Part shown: one piece after another, positions 16,348-22,708 of the stretch
Layout: every line of letters starts with the position of its first letter
Numbering within the stretch: the stretch's first letter is position 1
DNA from: CBDVBZ01 sp965372355
GTDB lineage: Bacteria > Krumholzibacteriota > Krumholzibacteriia > WVZY01
NCBI GenBank assembly: GCA_965372355.1
Contig: CBDVBZ010000028.1
Coordinates: 1 to 30,634 of the forward strand
Reading direction: 5' to 3'
Length of the DNA stretch: 30,634 nt
Notes under the pieces: generated by a model
What the model was told of the DNA's origin: nothing
Databases searched by the model: none
The model's input: only the letters and a program-made list of their open reading frames with translations
Translations under genes and position numbers: made by a program

Positions 16348-16920
16348 GTGAGTGAACACTCTGACAAGAGACAGTTCGAATCGTTACTAGCTCCAATTCT
16401 GGATTTTCTACTAGGTCTGGCAATGCAGCTCGCGCGAAATCGCCCACACGCGGAAGACCTTGTTCAGGATGCGGTGCTCAAAGCCTACCGGTCATTCTCG
16501 ACGTTTGACCGGGGATCCAATTTCCGTGCATGGCTGGCCCGCATTCTCACCAACACGTTTCTGACCGCACAGAAACGCGCGGAGCGTTTTGTCCACGGTG
16601 TCGATCTCGATGAGGTCCCGGATAGCGCCGCGGGCCACTGGCCCTCGGAGTGGGAAGAACCCGTCCGCAATCTGGAGGACATTCCAAAACAAAACCTGGG
16701 CGATGAGGTCACGGCGGCACTCCACGAGCTGCCGCCCGGTATGGCCGTGGCGGTGTATCTGGCTGATGTGGAAGAGCTTCCGTATGCAGAGATTGGCGAG
16801 ATCCTGGACATCCCCGTTGGAACCGTTCGATCGCGGGTGTCGAGGGGGAGACGTCACTTGCAGGGGCGTCTCATCGGTTACGCTCGCCAATTAGGCGTTA
16901 TCACTAGGAAGGGTTCATGA
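16348..16920 (+). CDS. ECF-type RNA polymerase sigma factor
   Basis: A 190-residue sigma-70 family factor with only regions 2 and 4. Region 2 includes NRPHAEDLVQDAVLKAYRSF and NFRAWLARILTNTF, which bind the polymerase and the -10 element. The linker is acidic. Region 4 is ELPPGMAVAVYLADVEELPY then IGEILDIPVGTVRSRVSRGR, the helix-turn-helix for the -35 element. The start is GTG 16348, with no clear Shine-Dalgarno; the nearby ATG at 16343 is blocked by a stop. The anti-sigma gene overlaps by ATGA, so both are made together. The factor probably answers a cell-envelope or redox signal through that partner. Target genes cannot be told from this window. Confidence 0.93.
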   Translation: MSEHSDKRQFESLLAPILDFLLGLAMQLARNRPHAEDLVQDAVLKAYRSFSTFDRGSNFRAWLARILTNTFLTAQKRAERFVHGVDLDEVPDSAAGHWPSEWEEPVRNLEDIPKQNLGDEVTAALHELPPGMAVAVYLADVEELPYAEIGEILDIPVGTVRSRVSRGRRHLQGRLIGYARQLGVITRKGS

Positions 16921-17744
16921 ACTGCGGTAAGGCGAAAACGCTGATAAATGAAAGCTCCGCCCGGGGGTTTCGCGAGGATGCCGAGCTACAAAGACACATC
17001 GATCGGTGCGATTCCTGCTCGCAGGAGTACAGACTCCGCTTGATTACATCGCAATCGCTGGCGGCGTCGACCGGCGGTGTTCGCGCGGGAAGGAAATTCA
17101 CGATTCGGGTGCTCGATGCGCTCGACCGCGAGGCGGGCTGGCCGGAAGAGCCCCGGGAGCGAAAAACGATGTCGTGGGGTACGCTACTTCGTCCCAGCCC
17201 GGCGTGGGCAGTCCTCGCGCTGGTGCTCGTCCTGATCTCCGGATACAACTATCTGCGAACGATTGGATATTTCGCTCCCACGGGTGAGGTTCCTATCAAC
17301 ATGGGCCTTTTCGTAGAGGATGTCGGTCACGACGCCTTTCTGTATTCCCGCAACGACCAGCCCCTGGAGCTGATCACCGGCGACCCGGCACGTGTGCGCG
17401 AGTGGTTCGACACGCGTTTGGATTTTCCGGTGAATGTGCCCGCAAATCTACACGGTGGTTACAAACTGGAAGGGGTCCGGCTGTGGCACACCGTATCTCG
17501 TCTTTCCGCGTTTGCGAGGTATCAGACACCCGTAGGGGAACCCGTCGCCCTCTTTGTTATTTCTCCGGACAACCTCGCCGATCAGGGGGCTCGAACGGTT
17601 CGGTGGGATGCTCGCACCTACCACGTGGGCGAGTCCTTCCGGTACAACGCAGTGGCATGGAAGGAGAGCGAATTCGCCTGCGCGCTGGTCGGCCGGCTCG
17701 ACATCAACGACCTCGTCCGGATGGCCGAGGGGTTTCGGCCCTGA
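16917..17744 (+). CDS. Membrane anti-sigma factor with N-terminal zinc finger
   Basis: A 275-residue protein that probably holds the ECF sigma factor inactive at the membrane. The N-terminus has Cys3 and H-I-D-R-C-D-S-C (His27, Cys31, Cys34), the His-x3-Cys-x2-Cys pattern of zinc-binding anti-sigma domains. One transmembrane helix (about residues 98-115, AWAVLALVLVLISGYNYL) follows a basic segment, so the C-terminal 155 residues are outside. That part (LHGGYKLEGVRLWHTVSRLS, later YNAVAWKESEFACALVGRLD) resembles the sensor-like tails of other zf-HC2 anti-sigma proteins. The CXXC zinc motif makes redox release possible, but proteolytic release is equally likely. It ends in an inverted repeat shared with the convergent feoB. 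Confidence 0.88.
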   Translation: MNCGKAKTLINESSARGFREDAELQRHIDRCDSCSQEYRLRLITSQSLAASTGGVRAGRKFTIRVLDALDREAGWPEEPRERKTMSWGTLLRPSPAWAVLALVLVLISGYNYLRTIGYFAPTGEVPINMGLFVEDVGHDAFLYSRNDQPLELITGDPARVREWFDTRLDFPVNVPANLHGGYKLEGVRLWHTVSRLSAFARYQTPVGEPVALFVISPDNLADQGARTVRWDARTYHVGESFRYNAVAWKESEFACALVGRLDINDLVRMAEGFRP

Positions 17745-17796
17745 TCGAGGTCACACACCGGTACCACACCCGCCGCTCAACGATACGCCTCGATCA
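17742..17796. terminator. Inverted repeat holding the stop codons of two convergent genes
   Basis: TGATCGAGG (17742-17750) and CCTCGATCA (17788-17796) are perfect 9-bp complements around a 37-base loop. Each arm begins with the TGA stop of one gene: anti-sigma on plus, feoB on minus. It might act as a bidirectional terminator, although there is no T-tract and the loop is long. Confidence 0.35.
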
Positions 17797-20046
17797 CCCC
17801 GAGATCACGCGCCACACCTGCGCGATCAGAAAGCATACGACAAGACCCATCACAAGGGGCAAGAGCGCGGACACAACGGTCCACTTGCCCGATCGTGTCT
17901 CTTTCCAGATCGTGTAGATGGTCGTGCTGCACGGGTTGTGCATCAGGCTAAAGAGCATCAGGTTGACACCGGTGAGAAGCGTCCACCCGCCGGCCCGAAG
18001 CAGTTCGGCAATGTCGTTTGCCTGCTCCAGCTCGAACATCACACCGGGGCCCTCGCCCACACCGGTCACTCTCAGTGTCATGATCGTCAGCATGAGAATG
18101 GTTGGAATCACGATCTCGTTGGCAGGAATCGCGACCACATAGGCAAGCAAAATGACGCCGTTCAGCCCCAGGAGCAGCCCAAACGGGTCCATAAAGGTGA
18201 TCAGATGCTCGGCGATGCTCGGCCCGCCGATGCTGATGTTGCCGGACAACCAGATCACCGCACCGGCCGGCGCGGCGAACATCACCGCGCGCCACAACAC
18301 GAACATCGTCCGGTCGATAAGGGACGTATAGACCGTCTGCCAGAACCTGGGTGGCCGGTACGGCGGCAGCTCGAGACTAAAGGAAGACGCCTCACCCTGC
18401 AGCATCGTCTTCGACAAAAACCACGACACGGCGAACGTGAGCATGACGCCGAGCACGGCGACACCCACCACTGCGGTCGCCGACACGAGCCCCGCGAGGT
18501 GTGCGGGCACGAGCCCGCCAACAAAGATCGTGGCAACAAGAATCTGAGTCGGCCATCGTCCGTTGCACAGTGCGAAGTTGTTCGTGATGATCGCGATGAG
18601 TTTCTCGCGCGGGCTGTCGATGATACGCGTGGCCACGACACCCGCTGCATTGCAGCCAAAGCCCATGCTCATTGTCAGCGCTTGCTTGCCGTGAGCGCCC
18701 GCCCGTTTGAACATTCCATCGAGATTGAACGATACCCGCGCCAGATAACCAAAGTCCTCGAGCAACGTGAACAATGGAAAGAAGATGGCCATCGGCGGCA
18801 GCATCACGGAGATCACCCAGGCGGTGGCGAGATAGACGCCGTCAAAAAGAAAGCCGGAAACCCACCACGGCAAATGCAGCCACGCACCCAGCAAGTGAAG
18901 CGCCGGGAGAGTCTTGTCGATTAGAAGTGTGGCGAGAAGTCCCGAGGGGACGTTCGCGCCGGCGATCGTCAGCCAGAACACCACGGTGAGGATCGCGATC
19001 ATCGTTGGAAAACCGAGCCAGCGGCTGGTCAGAAGATTGTCGATCGTCCGGTCCAGATTGAACTTCGGTTTGTCGTCTGCGAGAACCGTGGCGCGCTCGG
19101 CGATCCGCGCAGCCTCGGTATAGATGTTCTCGGTCAGGCTGTCCTGAAATCCCGCGCCCAGATCCCAGCGGAGCGCGCGCGCCGATGACAGTACGCGTTC
19201 CGCGCCGCCGTTTGTCGCAACGGCACCCGAACCGCCAACGGCATGCACAACCGGTGCTGTCTCGACGGTCTGTGACGTGAGCTCGAGGAGTTCGCCCGTA
19301 TTAAGCGCCTCACCGATTCGTTCGTCTCCGTCGAGAAGCCTCAGAGCCACCCACCGCGGGTTGGAAAGCCGGGGGAATTCATTCTCGATCTCGCGGGTGA
19401 GGCTGCCGATCTTGCCTTCGAATTTGGTCTCGATGTGGTTTTTGCGCCGGGGCTTGCACACAATCTCGCCGGTGGCTACCCGTGCGATCGTCTGCAGCAG
19501 CTCGTCGATGCCGTCGCCACTCCTCGCGACGGTCGGCACCACAGGGACACCAAGCTCTTTCGCCAGCCGGCGGTGATCGATCTCCTTCCCGTGACGTCTC
19601 GCCTCATCCACGAGGTTGAGGCAGATCACGGCGCGTTCGGTGATATCCAGCACCTGGAGCGTCAGATTCAGGTTGCGCTCGAGATGGTTGGCATCAACCA
19701 CAACGACCGTCACATCGGGCTGTCCAAAGAGGATGAAGTTGCGCGCGATGTCCTCGTCGTATGTCGCCGCGAGCAGCGAATACGCACCGGGCAGATCGAC
19801 GAGCTTGTACCGCTTCTCGCCGAGCTGAAAACCGCCCTCGGCCCGCGCGACCGTCTTGCCCGGCCAGTTGCCGGTGTGCTGTCTCAAACCCGTGATCGCA
19901 TTGAAGACCGTGCTCTTGCCGGTGTTGGGATTGCCTGCGAGCGCGACGACATGGTCGTGCCGATCCATGTTGACACCCAGCTTTAGCAGGTTGCCCAGGT
20001 GATGAACCGAGCAGTCTTTGCAGGCTTCTGGGGGACACTCGTTCAC
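17794..20046 (-). CDS. feoB: FeoB-type divalent iron (or manganese) transporter
   Basis: This 750-residue protein is a full-length FeoB, which moves ferrous iron into the cytoplasm. It starts with GTG, overlapping the upstream stop as GTGA. The G domain has the P-loop GNPNTGKST (38-46), VDLPGAYSL (G3) and NLVDE (G4). The membrane part carries both FeoB gate regions. The first reads GCNAAGVVATRIID, then TNNFALCNGRWPTQI in place of the more common NPFMSCSARLP; this is typical of a distinct FeoB subgroup. HNPCSTTIYTIWKET is in the second. The N-terminus has Cys4, Cys9, Cys12, His15 and His16 ahead of the G domain, a possible metal site. It is third in an operon with two DtxR/MntR-type proteins. 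Manganese transport is a real alternative. Confidence 0.94.
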   Translation of the reverse strand: MNECPPEACKDCSVHHLGNLLKLGVNMDRHDHVVALAGNPNTGKSTVFNAITGLRQHTGNWPGKTVARAEGGFQLGEKRYKLVDLPGAYSLLAATYDEDIARNFILFGQPDVTVVVVDANHLERNLNLTLQVLDITERAVICLNLVDEARRHGKEIDHRRLAKELGVPVVPTVARSGDGIDELLQTIARVATGEIVCKPRRKNHIETKFEGKIGSLTREIENEFPRLSNPRWVALRLLDGDERIGEALNTGELLELTSQTVETAPVVHAVGGSGAVATNGGAERVLSSARALRWDLGAGFQDSLTENIYTEAARIAERATVLADDKPKFNLDRTIDNLLTSRWLGFPTMIAILTVVFWLTIAGANVPSGLLATLLIDKTLPALHLLGAWLHLPWWVSGFLFDGVYLATAWVISVMLPPMAIFFPLFTLLEDFGYLARVSFNLDGMFKRAGAHGKQALTMSMGFGCNAAGVVATRIIDSPREKLIAIITNNFALCNGRWPTQILVATIFVGGLVPAHLAGLVSATAVVGVAVLGVMLTFAVSWFLSKTMLQGEASSFSLELPPYRPPRFWQTVYTSLIDRTMFVLWRAVMFAAPAGAVIWLSGNISIGGPSIAEHLITFMDPFGLLLGLNGVILLAYVVAIPANEIVIPTILMLTIMTLRVTGVGEGPGVMFELEQANDIAELLRAGGWTLLTGVNLMLFSLMHNPCSTTIYTIWKETRSGKWTVVSALLPLVMGLVVCFLIAQVWRVISG

Positions 20047-21077
20047 GCTGCGGCCTCGTCTTCGATTTCTACTGCGATCATCTCGGCTTGCTCCTCGCGC
20101 AGGGCGATCACCGTGCCTCGGACGGCATAGGCGGTCGATCCTCCGCTTGGCCCGCGACGCTCAAAACGCATCAGCGTACCGGGGACAATCCCGAGATCCA
20201 TCAACCGGCGGCGCTCCGGGCCGCGGCATGCGGGGCTGATACGGACGACACGGGCCCTCTCACCCTCGCCAAGCTGGGAGAGCATCTTGTATTCAGTCGC
20301 TTCCTCGTCGCCGTCCGCGCTCGTCGGTTCGATCGAGACGTTGTCCGCCATGAGCGAGGCGAGAACGAGTTCCCTCCCGTCCGCCTCCAGGATCATCCGC
20401 TCCTCGGATCTGGCCTCGACACGGAGCTCCATCCCGAGATAGATCCCGAGCGCGACGAGCTGTGCGTAGACGACATCCGGCTCGTCCTCGATATGGACGA
20501 CGGTGGCTTCGTCGCCGACGTCGAGTGTCGAGAGCGCGACGATTTTCTCATCGGGCACGACGCCGTCCGCCGTCGGAATAGGATCGCCGTGCGGATCGTA
20601 CCGTGGGTTGCCGAGACGTCTTGCCAGTTCGTTTGCCTCCTGCGGCGTCATCTTGTGTTCGCGCCGCTCCGCCGAAGCATGCCATTTCAACGGATCGACA
20701 CCCGTCTCGTCGGCGAGATATCGTTCCCACAAACGGTGCGCCCGTATGACCTCGAGGGCGTATCGTCTGCCGCCCCCGGTCAGCGTGAATCGATGATCGG
20801 TGTGATGCACCAGACCGGCCGCCTGCATGCGTTCCACGAACTCGACCGTTTGCGATCGATTGATCTGCAGCACACCGCTGAGACTTTCAAGCGTCGCCGG
20901 TCGGCCGCGAAACTCTCCGTCGTAGATGTGCTTGAGTGCATCCTCGACCACGATGCGAAAGGTCGTCCGCCCCCGTCTGACAAGACGAGCCAGCAACCCG
21001 ACGCCCGGCCACAACAGGGCGGCAATCATAAGCACGACGACGAAAAACAGGACTAGATTCAGTAGTGGTGTTGTCAT
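20043..21077 (-). CDS. Membrane-anchored DtxR/MntR-like regulator fused to two FeoA-like domains
   Basis: A 344-residue fusion protein. Residues 5-33 are one strong transmembrane helix (LLNLVLFFVVVLMIAALLWP), followed by basic residues. Residues 40-165 are a DtxR-family region: winged helix (TLESLSGVLQINRSQTVEFV) and dimer domain. Metal-ligand positions are kept: Asp46 (VEDALKHIY, as in MntR), His114, Glu118, His133, Glu137, Glu140 and His141. Glu replaces the DtxR Cys, as in MntR, and Lys replaces MntR Glu11. Residues 178-255 and 264-340 look like two SH3-type FeoA domains (LVALGIYLGMELRV; RRRLMDLGIVPGTLMRFERR). FeoA domains are thought to assist FeoB. The gene lies between a soluble DtxR-type regulator (1 base upstream) and feoB (4-base overlap). 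It may be a metal-sensing FeoB accessory rather than, or as well as, a DNA-binding repressor. Confidence 0.85.
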   Translation of the reverse strand: MTTPLLNLVLFFVVVLMIAALLWPGVGLLARLVRRGRTTFRIVVEDALKHIYDGEFRGRPATLESLSGVLQINRSQTVEFVERMQAAGLVHHTDHRFTLTGGGRRYALEVIRAHRLWERYLADETGVDPLKWHASAERREHKMTPQEANELARRLGNPRYDPHGDPIPTADGVVPDEKIVALSTLDVGDEATVVHIEDEPDVVYAQLVALGIYLGMELRVEARSEERMILEADGRELVLASLMADNVSIEPTSADGDEEATEYKMLSQLGEGERARVVRISPACRGPERRRLMDLGIVPGTLMRFERRGPSGGSTAYAVRGTVIALREEQAEMIAVEIEDEAAA

Positions 21078-21078
21078 T

Positions 21079-21765
21079 CTATGACTCGCTCGTTACCAGA
21101 ATCTCCCTGGCCGCGCCGCGACCCAGACGAAATTCCTTGTTCTCGAGTTTGAGGACCAGTGATCCCTCGTACGGCTCTGCGGCCAGGACGTCGATTCTTG
21201 CGCCGGGGTAGAGCTTACACGTTGCCAGATAGCGAAGGAGCTCCGGATCCCGGTCATCGACCTGTATCACCGTCACCCGTTCGCCCTCGCCGACTTCGGA
21301 GAGCTTGCGACCGCTGAGCTCGACAAACGATCCATCACGCGCGGGGATCGGCGCCCCGTGTGGATCCACCGTGGGGTTGCCAAGCGCTTCGTCGATTCTC
21401 TCTTCAAGGCTCTCGGAGATTGCGTGCTCCAGTTCCTCGGCTTCGTCGTGCACCTGATCCCATGGCACGCCGAGCGCCTCGGCAAGGTACAGTTCGAGGA
21501 GACGATGATGGCGGACGATCTCGAGAGCCGTCTTCTCGCCCGTCGGCGTCAGCGTCACGCCCTGATAGGGCTCGTGCTCGACCAGATTGAGCTGCGCCAG
21601 CCTTTTGACCATCGCCGTCGCTGACGGCGAGGCGATTCCCATCCGCTCGGCAATCACCGATGTCGTCGCGCGCTCGCTCCTCTCGAGGATGCTAAAGATC
21701 GCTTTGAGGTAGTCTTGCATCGACCGTGTCAGCACGGCTTGTTCGGGCACCTGAGCCTCCTCCAT
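21079..21765 (-). CDS. DtxR/MntR-family metal-dependent repressor
   Basis: A regulator of 228 residues from ATG 21765. The winged helix is TTSVIAERMGIASPSATAMV. Metal ligands are all recognisable: Asp18 (SMQDYLKAIF, like MntR Asp8), His87, Glu91, His106, Glu110, Glu113 and His114. Glu110 in place of Cys is the MntR-like choice. The C-terminal part (about 150-225, LRYLATCKLYPGARIDV) is an SH3/FeoA-type domain. With iron or manganese bound it should repress its own operon through the dyads at 21776-21831. The start is uncertain: GGAGGAGG (21756-21763) sits 5 bases before a GTG at 21750, which may be the real start, whereas ATG 21765 has no ribosome binding site. Confidence 0.92.
   Translation of the reverse strand: MEEAQVPEQAVLTRSMQDYLKAIFSILERSERATTSVIAERMGIASPSATAMVKRLAQLNLVEHEPYQGVTLTPTGEKTALEIVRHHRLLELYLAEALGVPWDQVHDEAEELEHAISESLEERIDEALGNPTVDPHGAPIPARDGSFVELSGRKLSEVGEGERVTVIQVDDRDPELLRYLATCKLYPGARIDVLAAEPYEGSLVLKLENKEFRLGRGAAREILVTSES
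21756..21763 (-). promoter_or_regulatory. Ribosome binding site favouring a GTG start at 21750
   Basis: GGAGGAGG on the minus strand lies 5 bases before GTG 21750, inside the first codons of the longer reading. If used, the DtxR-family regulator is 5 residues shorter and begins MPEQAVLTRSMQDYL. Confidence 0.55.
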
Positions 21766-21775
21766 CGAGGGAGAG

Positions 21776-21793
21776 ATTTAGCCTTGTCTAATT
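21776..21793. promoter_or_regulatory. DtxR-box-like operator 1
   Basis: On the minus strand TTAGACAAGGCTAA has inverted ends TTAG and CTAA and the core AGGCTAA. Aligned to the DtxR/IdeR consensus TTAGGTTAGGCTAACCTAA it matches at 11 of 19 positions by eye. It covers the expected transcription start of the metal operon (about 21790). Confidence 0.5.
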
Positions 21794-21796
21794 CTG

Positions 21797-21825
21797 AGAA
21801 TACACACGGCTCATATTTAGGTCAA
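21797..21825 (-). promoter_or_regulatory. Promoter of the regulator-regulator-feoB operon
   Basis: TTGACC (21820-21825) and TATTCT (21797-21802) on the minus strand are exactly 17 bases apart, a strong sigma-70-type pair. The start point would fall near 21790. Both flanks carry DtxR-box-like dyads. Confidence 0.65.
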
Positions 21826-21831
21826 GCCTTA
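21815..21831. promoter_or_regulatory. DtxR-box-like operator 2
   Basis: On the minus strand TAAGGCTTGACCTAAAT fits the right part of the DtxR/IdeR box (TTAGGCTAACCTAA) with one extra base. It overlaps the whole -35 box, so binding would block polymerase. Confidence 0.5.
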
Positions 21832-21892
21832 TCTATAGCACGTGCTGTGCCACCACGGTGCGGTTTCGGAGGTGGTCGTCCACCACCACAAA

Positions 21893-21912
21893 AATGATGC
21901 ATTTGCATCATT
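21893..21912. promoter_or_regulatory. Perfect dyad with A-rich flanks
   Basis: AATGATGCA and TGCATCATT are perfect complements around two T bases. AAAA precedes and GAAAAAG follows. It could be an operator, or a hairpin terminator for leftward transcription (T-run on the minus strand). It lies 62 bases upstream of the second DtxR-box-like site. Confidence 0.4.
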
Positions 21913-22017
21913 GAAAAAGAGGGGATGTTATGCCGTAACCTTATAAAGACAAGCAAGATAGGATCTAGCCCCACCTGCCCACTCCCCGCGTGAACTCACA
22001 GCCCCGGGTGGGGCGCG

Positions 22018-22218
22018 TTGCACCGGCGTTCGTTCGCAGCGGGCGGTCTAAGCACGTCAAAACACAAGTCGACGCCAATCGCGACGGAGGTGTTTCCGAC
22101 TTGTACCCACCTCTGTGTCGACACGCCCAATGATGACTTGAGCGGCATCACGGATGGTACCGGACAGGTTGTTTTGAAGAAAGAGTCGGCGGGTGTGAGA
22201 CGTGTGACGTTGTCGTGA
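22018..22218 (+). pseudogene. Possible remnant of an exported repeat-domain protein
   Basis: The frame ends CTHLCVDTPNDDLSGITDGT, then GQVVLKKESAGVRRVTLS and a stop. The pattern Cys, N-D-D-L-S, T-D-G-x-G-Q-V-V, then a beta-like end resembles Ig-like repeats in large exported proteins of FCB bacteria. There is no start, signal or ribosome binding site. This is recalled similarity only, and chance is quite possible. Confidence 0.2.
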
Positions 22219-22708
22219 GAGCCGACGGTGTCGTCAACAGCGTATTCACCGAGGTTGGGAGCCCCCCTATGAAATGAAGGGACATATACCCTAATCGTAC
22301 GTGATATACTCCGCGGAGAAGTGCCGAGCGGCGTGACGCACGCGCCCAGCGAAGCGAGACGGTGATTTCGCGGGAATCGGGTATGTTTGCCGGACAACGG
22401 TGAGCCGGCGGCTAGCGACGCGCCGGCATCTTCACCGCCTTGCAAATGCGCGATCCGATCTCCTCTGCGACGGTGTCGTCGTGGTTTGAGAGCACTGCGT
22501 CGAACCAGTCACTGTCCCCATTTGTACACCGTGCCCACGCCCTCGGTACCGCTCGTCATGCCCGTTTTCAGCCGCCCATCACCAGTCCCAAGAGCCTGAA
22601 CAGCCCCTCTTGCCCCCGATCGGCCATACGTGTTAAGCTAACTGTAATATTGCAGCACACACACGCTGGCACGTCTCCCCGACCTGCCGGCCACCCTGGC
22701 GCTAGCAG

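Larger units (their letters stand above)
21832..22708. other. Gene-poor stretch, probably decayed sequence
   Basis: No intact gene is supported here. Visible items are the dyad at 21893-21912, a long-range inverted repeat (GCCCCACC 21968-21975 with GGTGGGGC 22007-22014), a possible remnant of an exported domain (22018-22218), an AGGGACATATACCCT motif near 22278-22292, and a minus-strand GGGGACAGTGACTGG motif near 22511-22525. AT-rich TAATAT near 22645 might be a -10 box for the kinase gene, but no matching -35 is seen. Confidence 0.4.

Noticed and set aside
17554..18924. A 456-codon plus-strand frame
   Set aside because: It overlaps the anti-sigma gene out of frame and runs antisense to feoB. 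Its composition (many His, Arg, Gln) is typical of a shadow frame.
21996..22445. A 149-codon minus-strand frame
   Set aside because: It has no domain, signal or ribosome binding site, and it competes with an equally weak plus-strand frame. I treat the region as non-coding.
22412..22560. A minus-strand peptide containing DWFDAVLSNHDDTVAEEIGS
   Set aside because: It looks protein-like but is about 50 codons long, is bounded by a TGA upstream and has no start. I could not tie it to a family.
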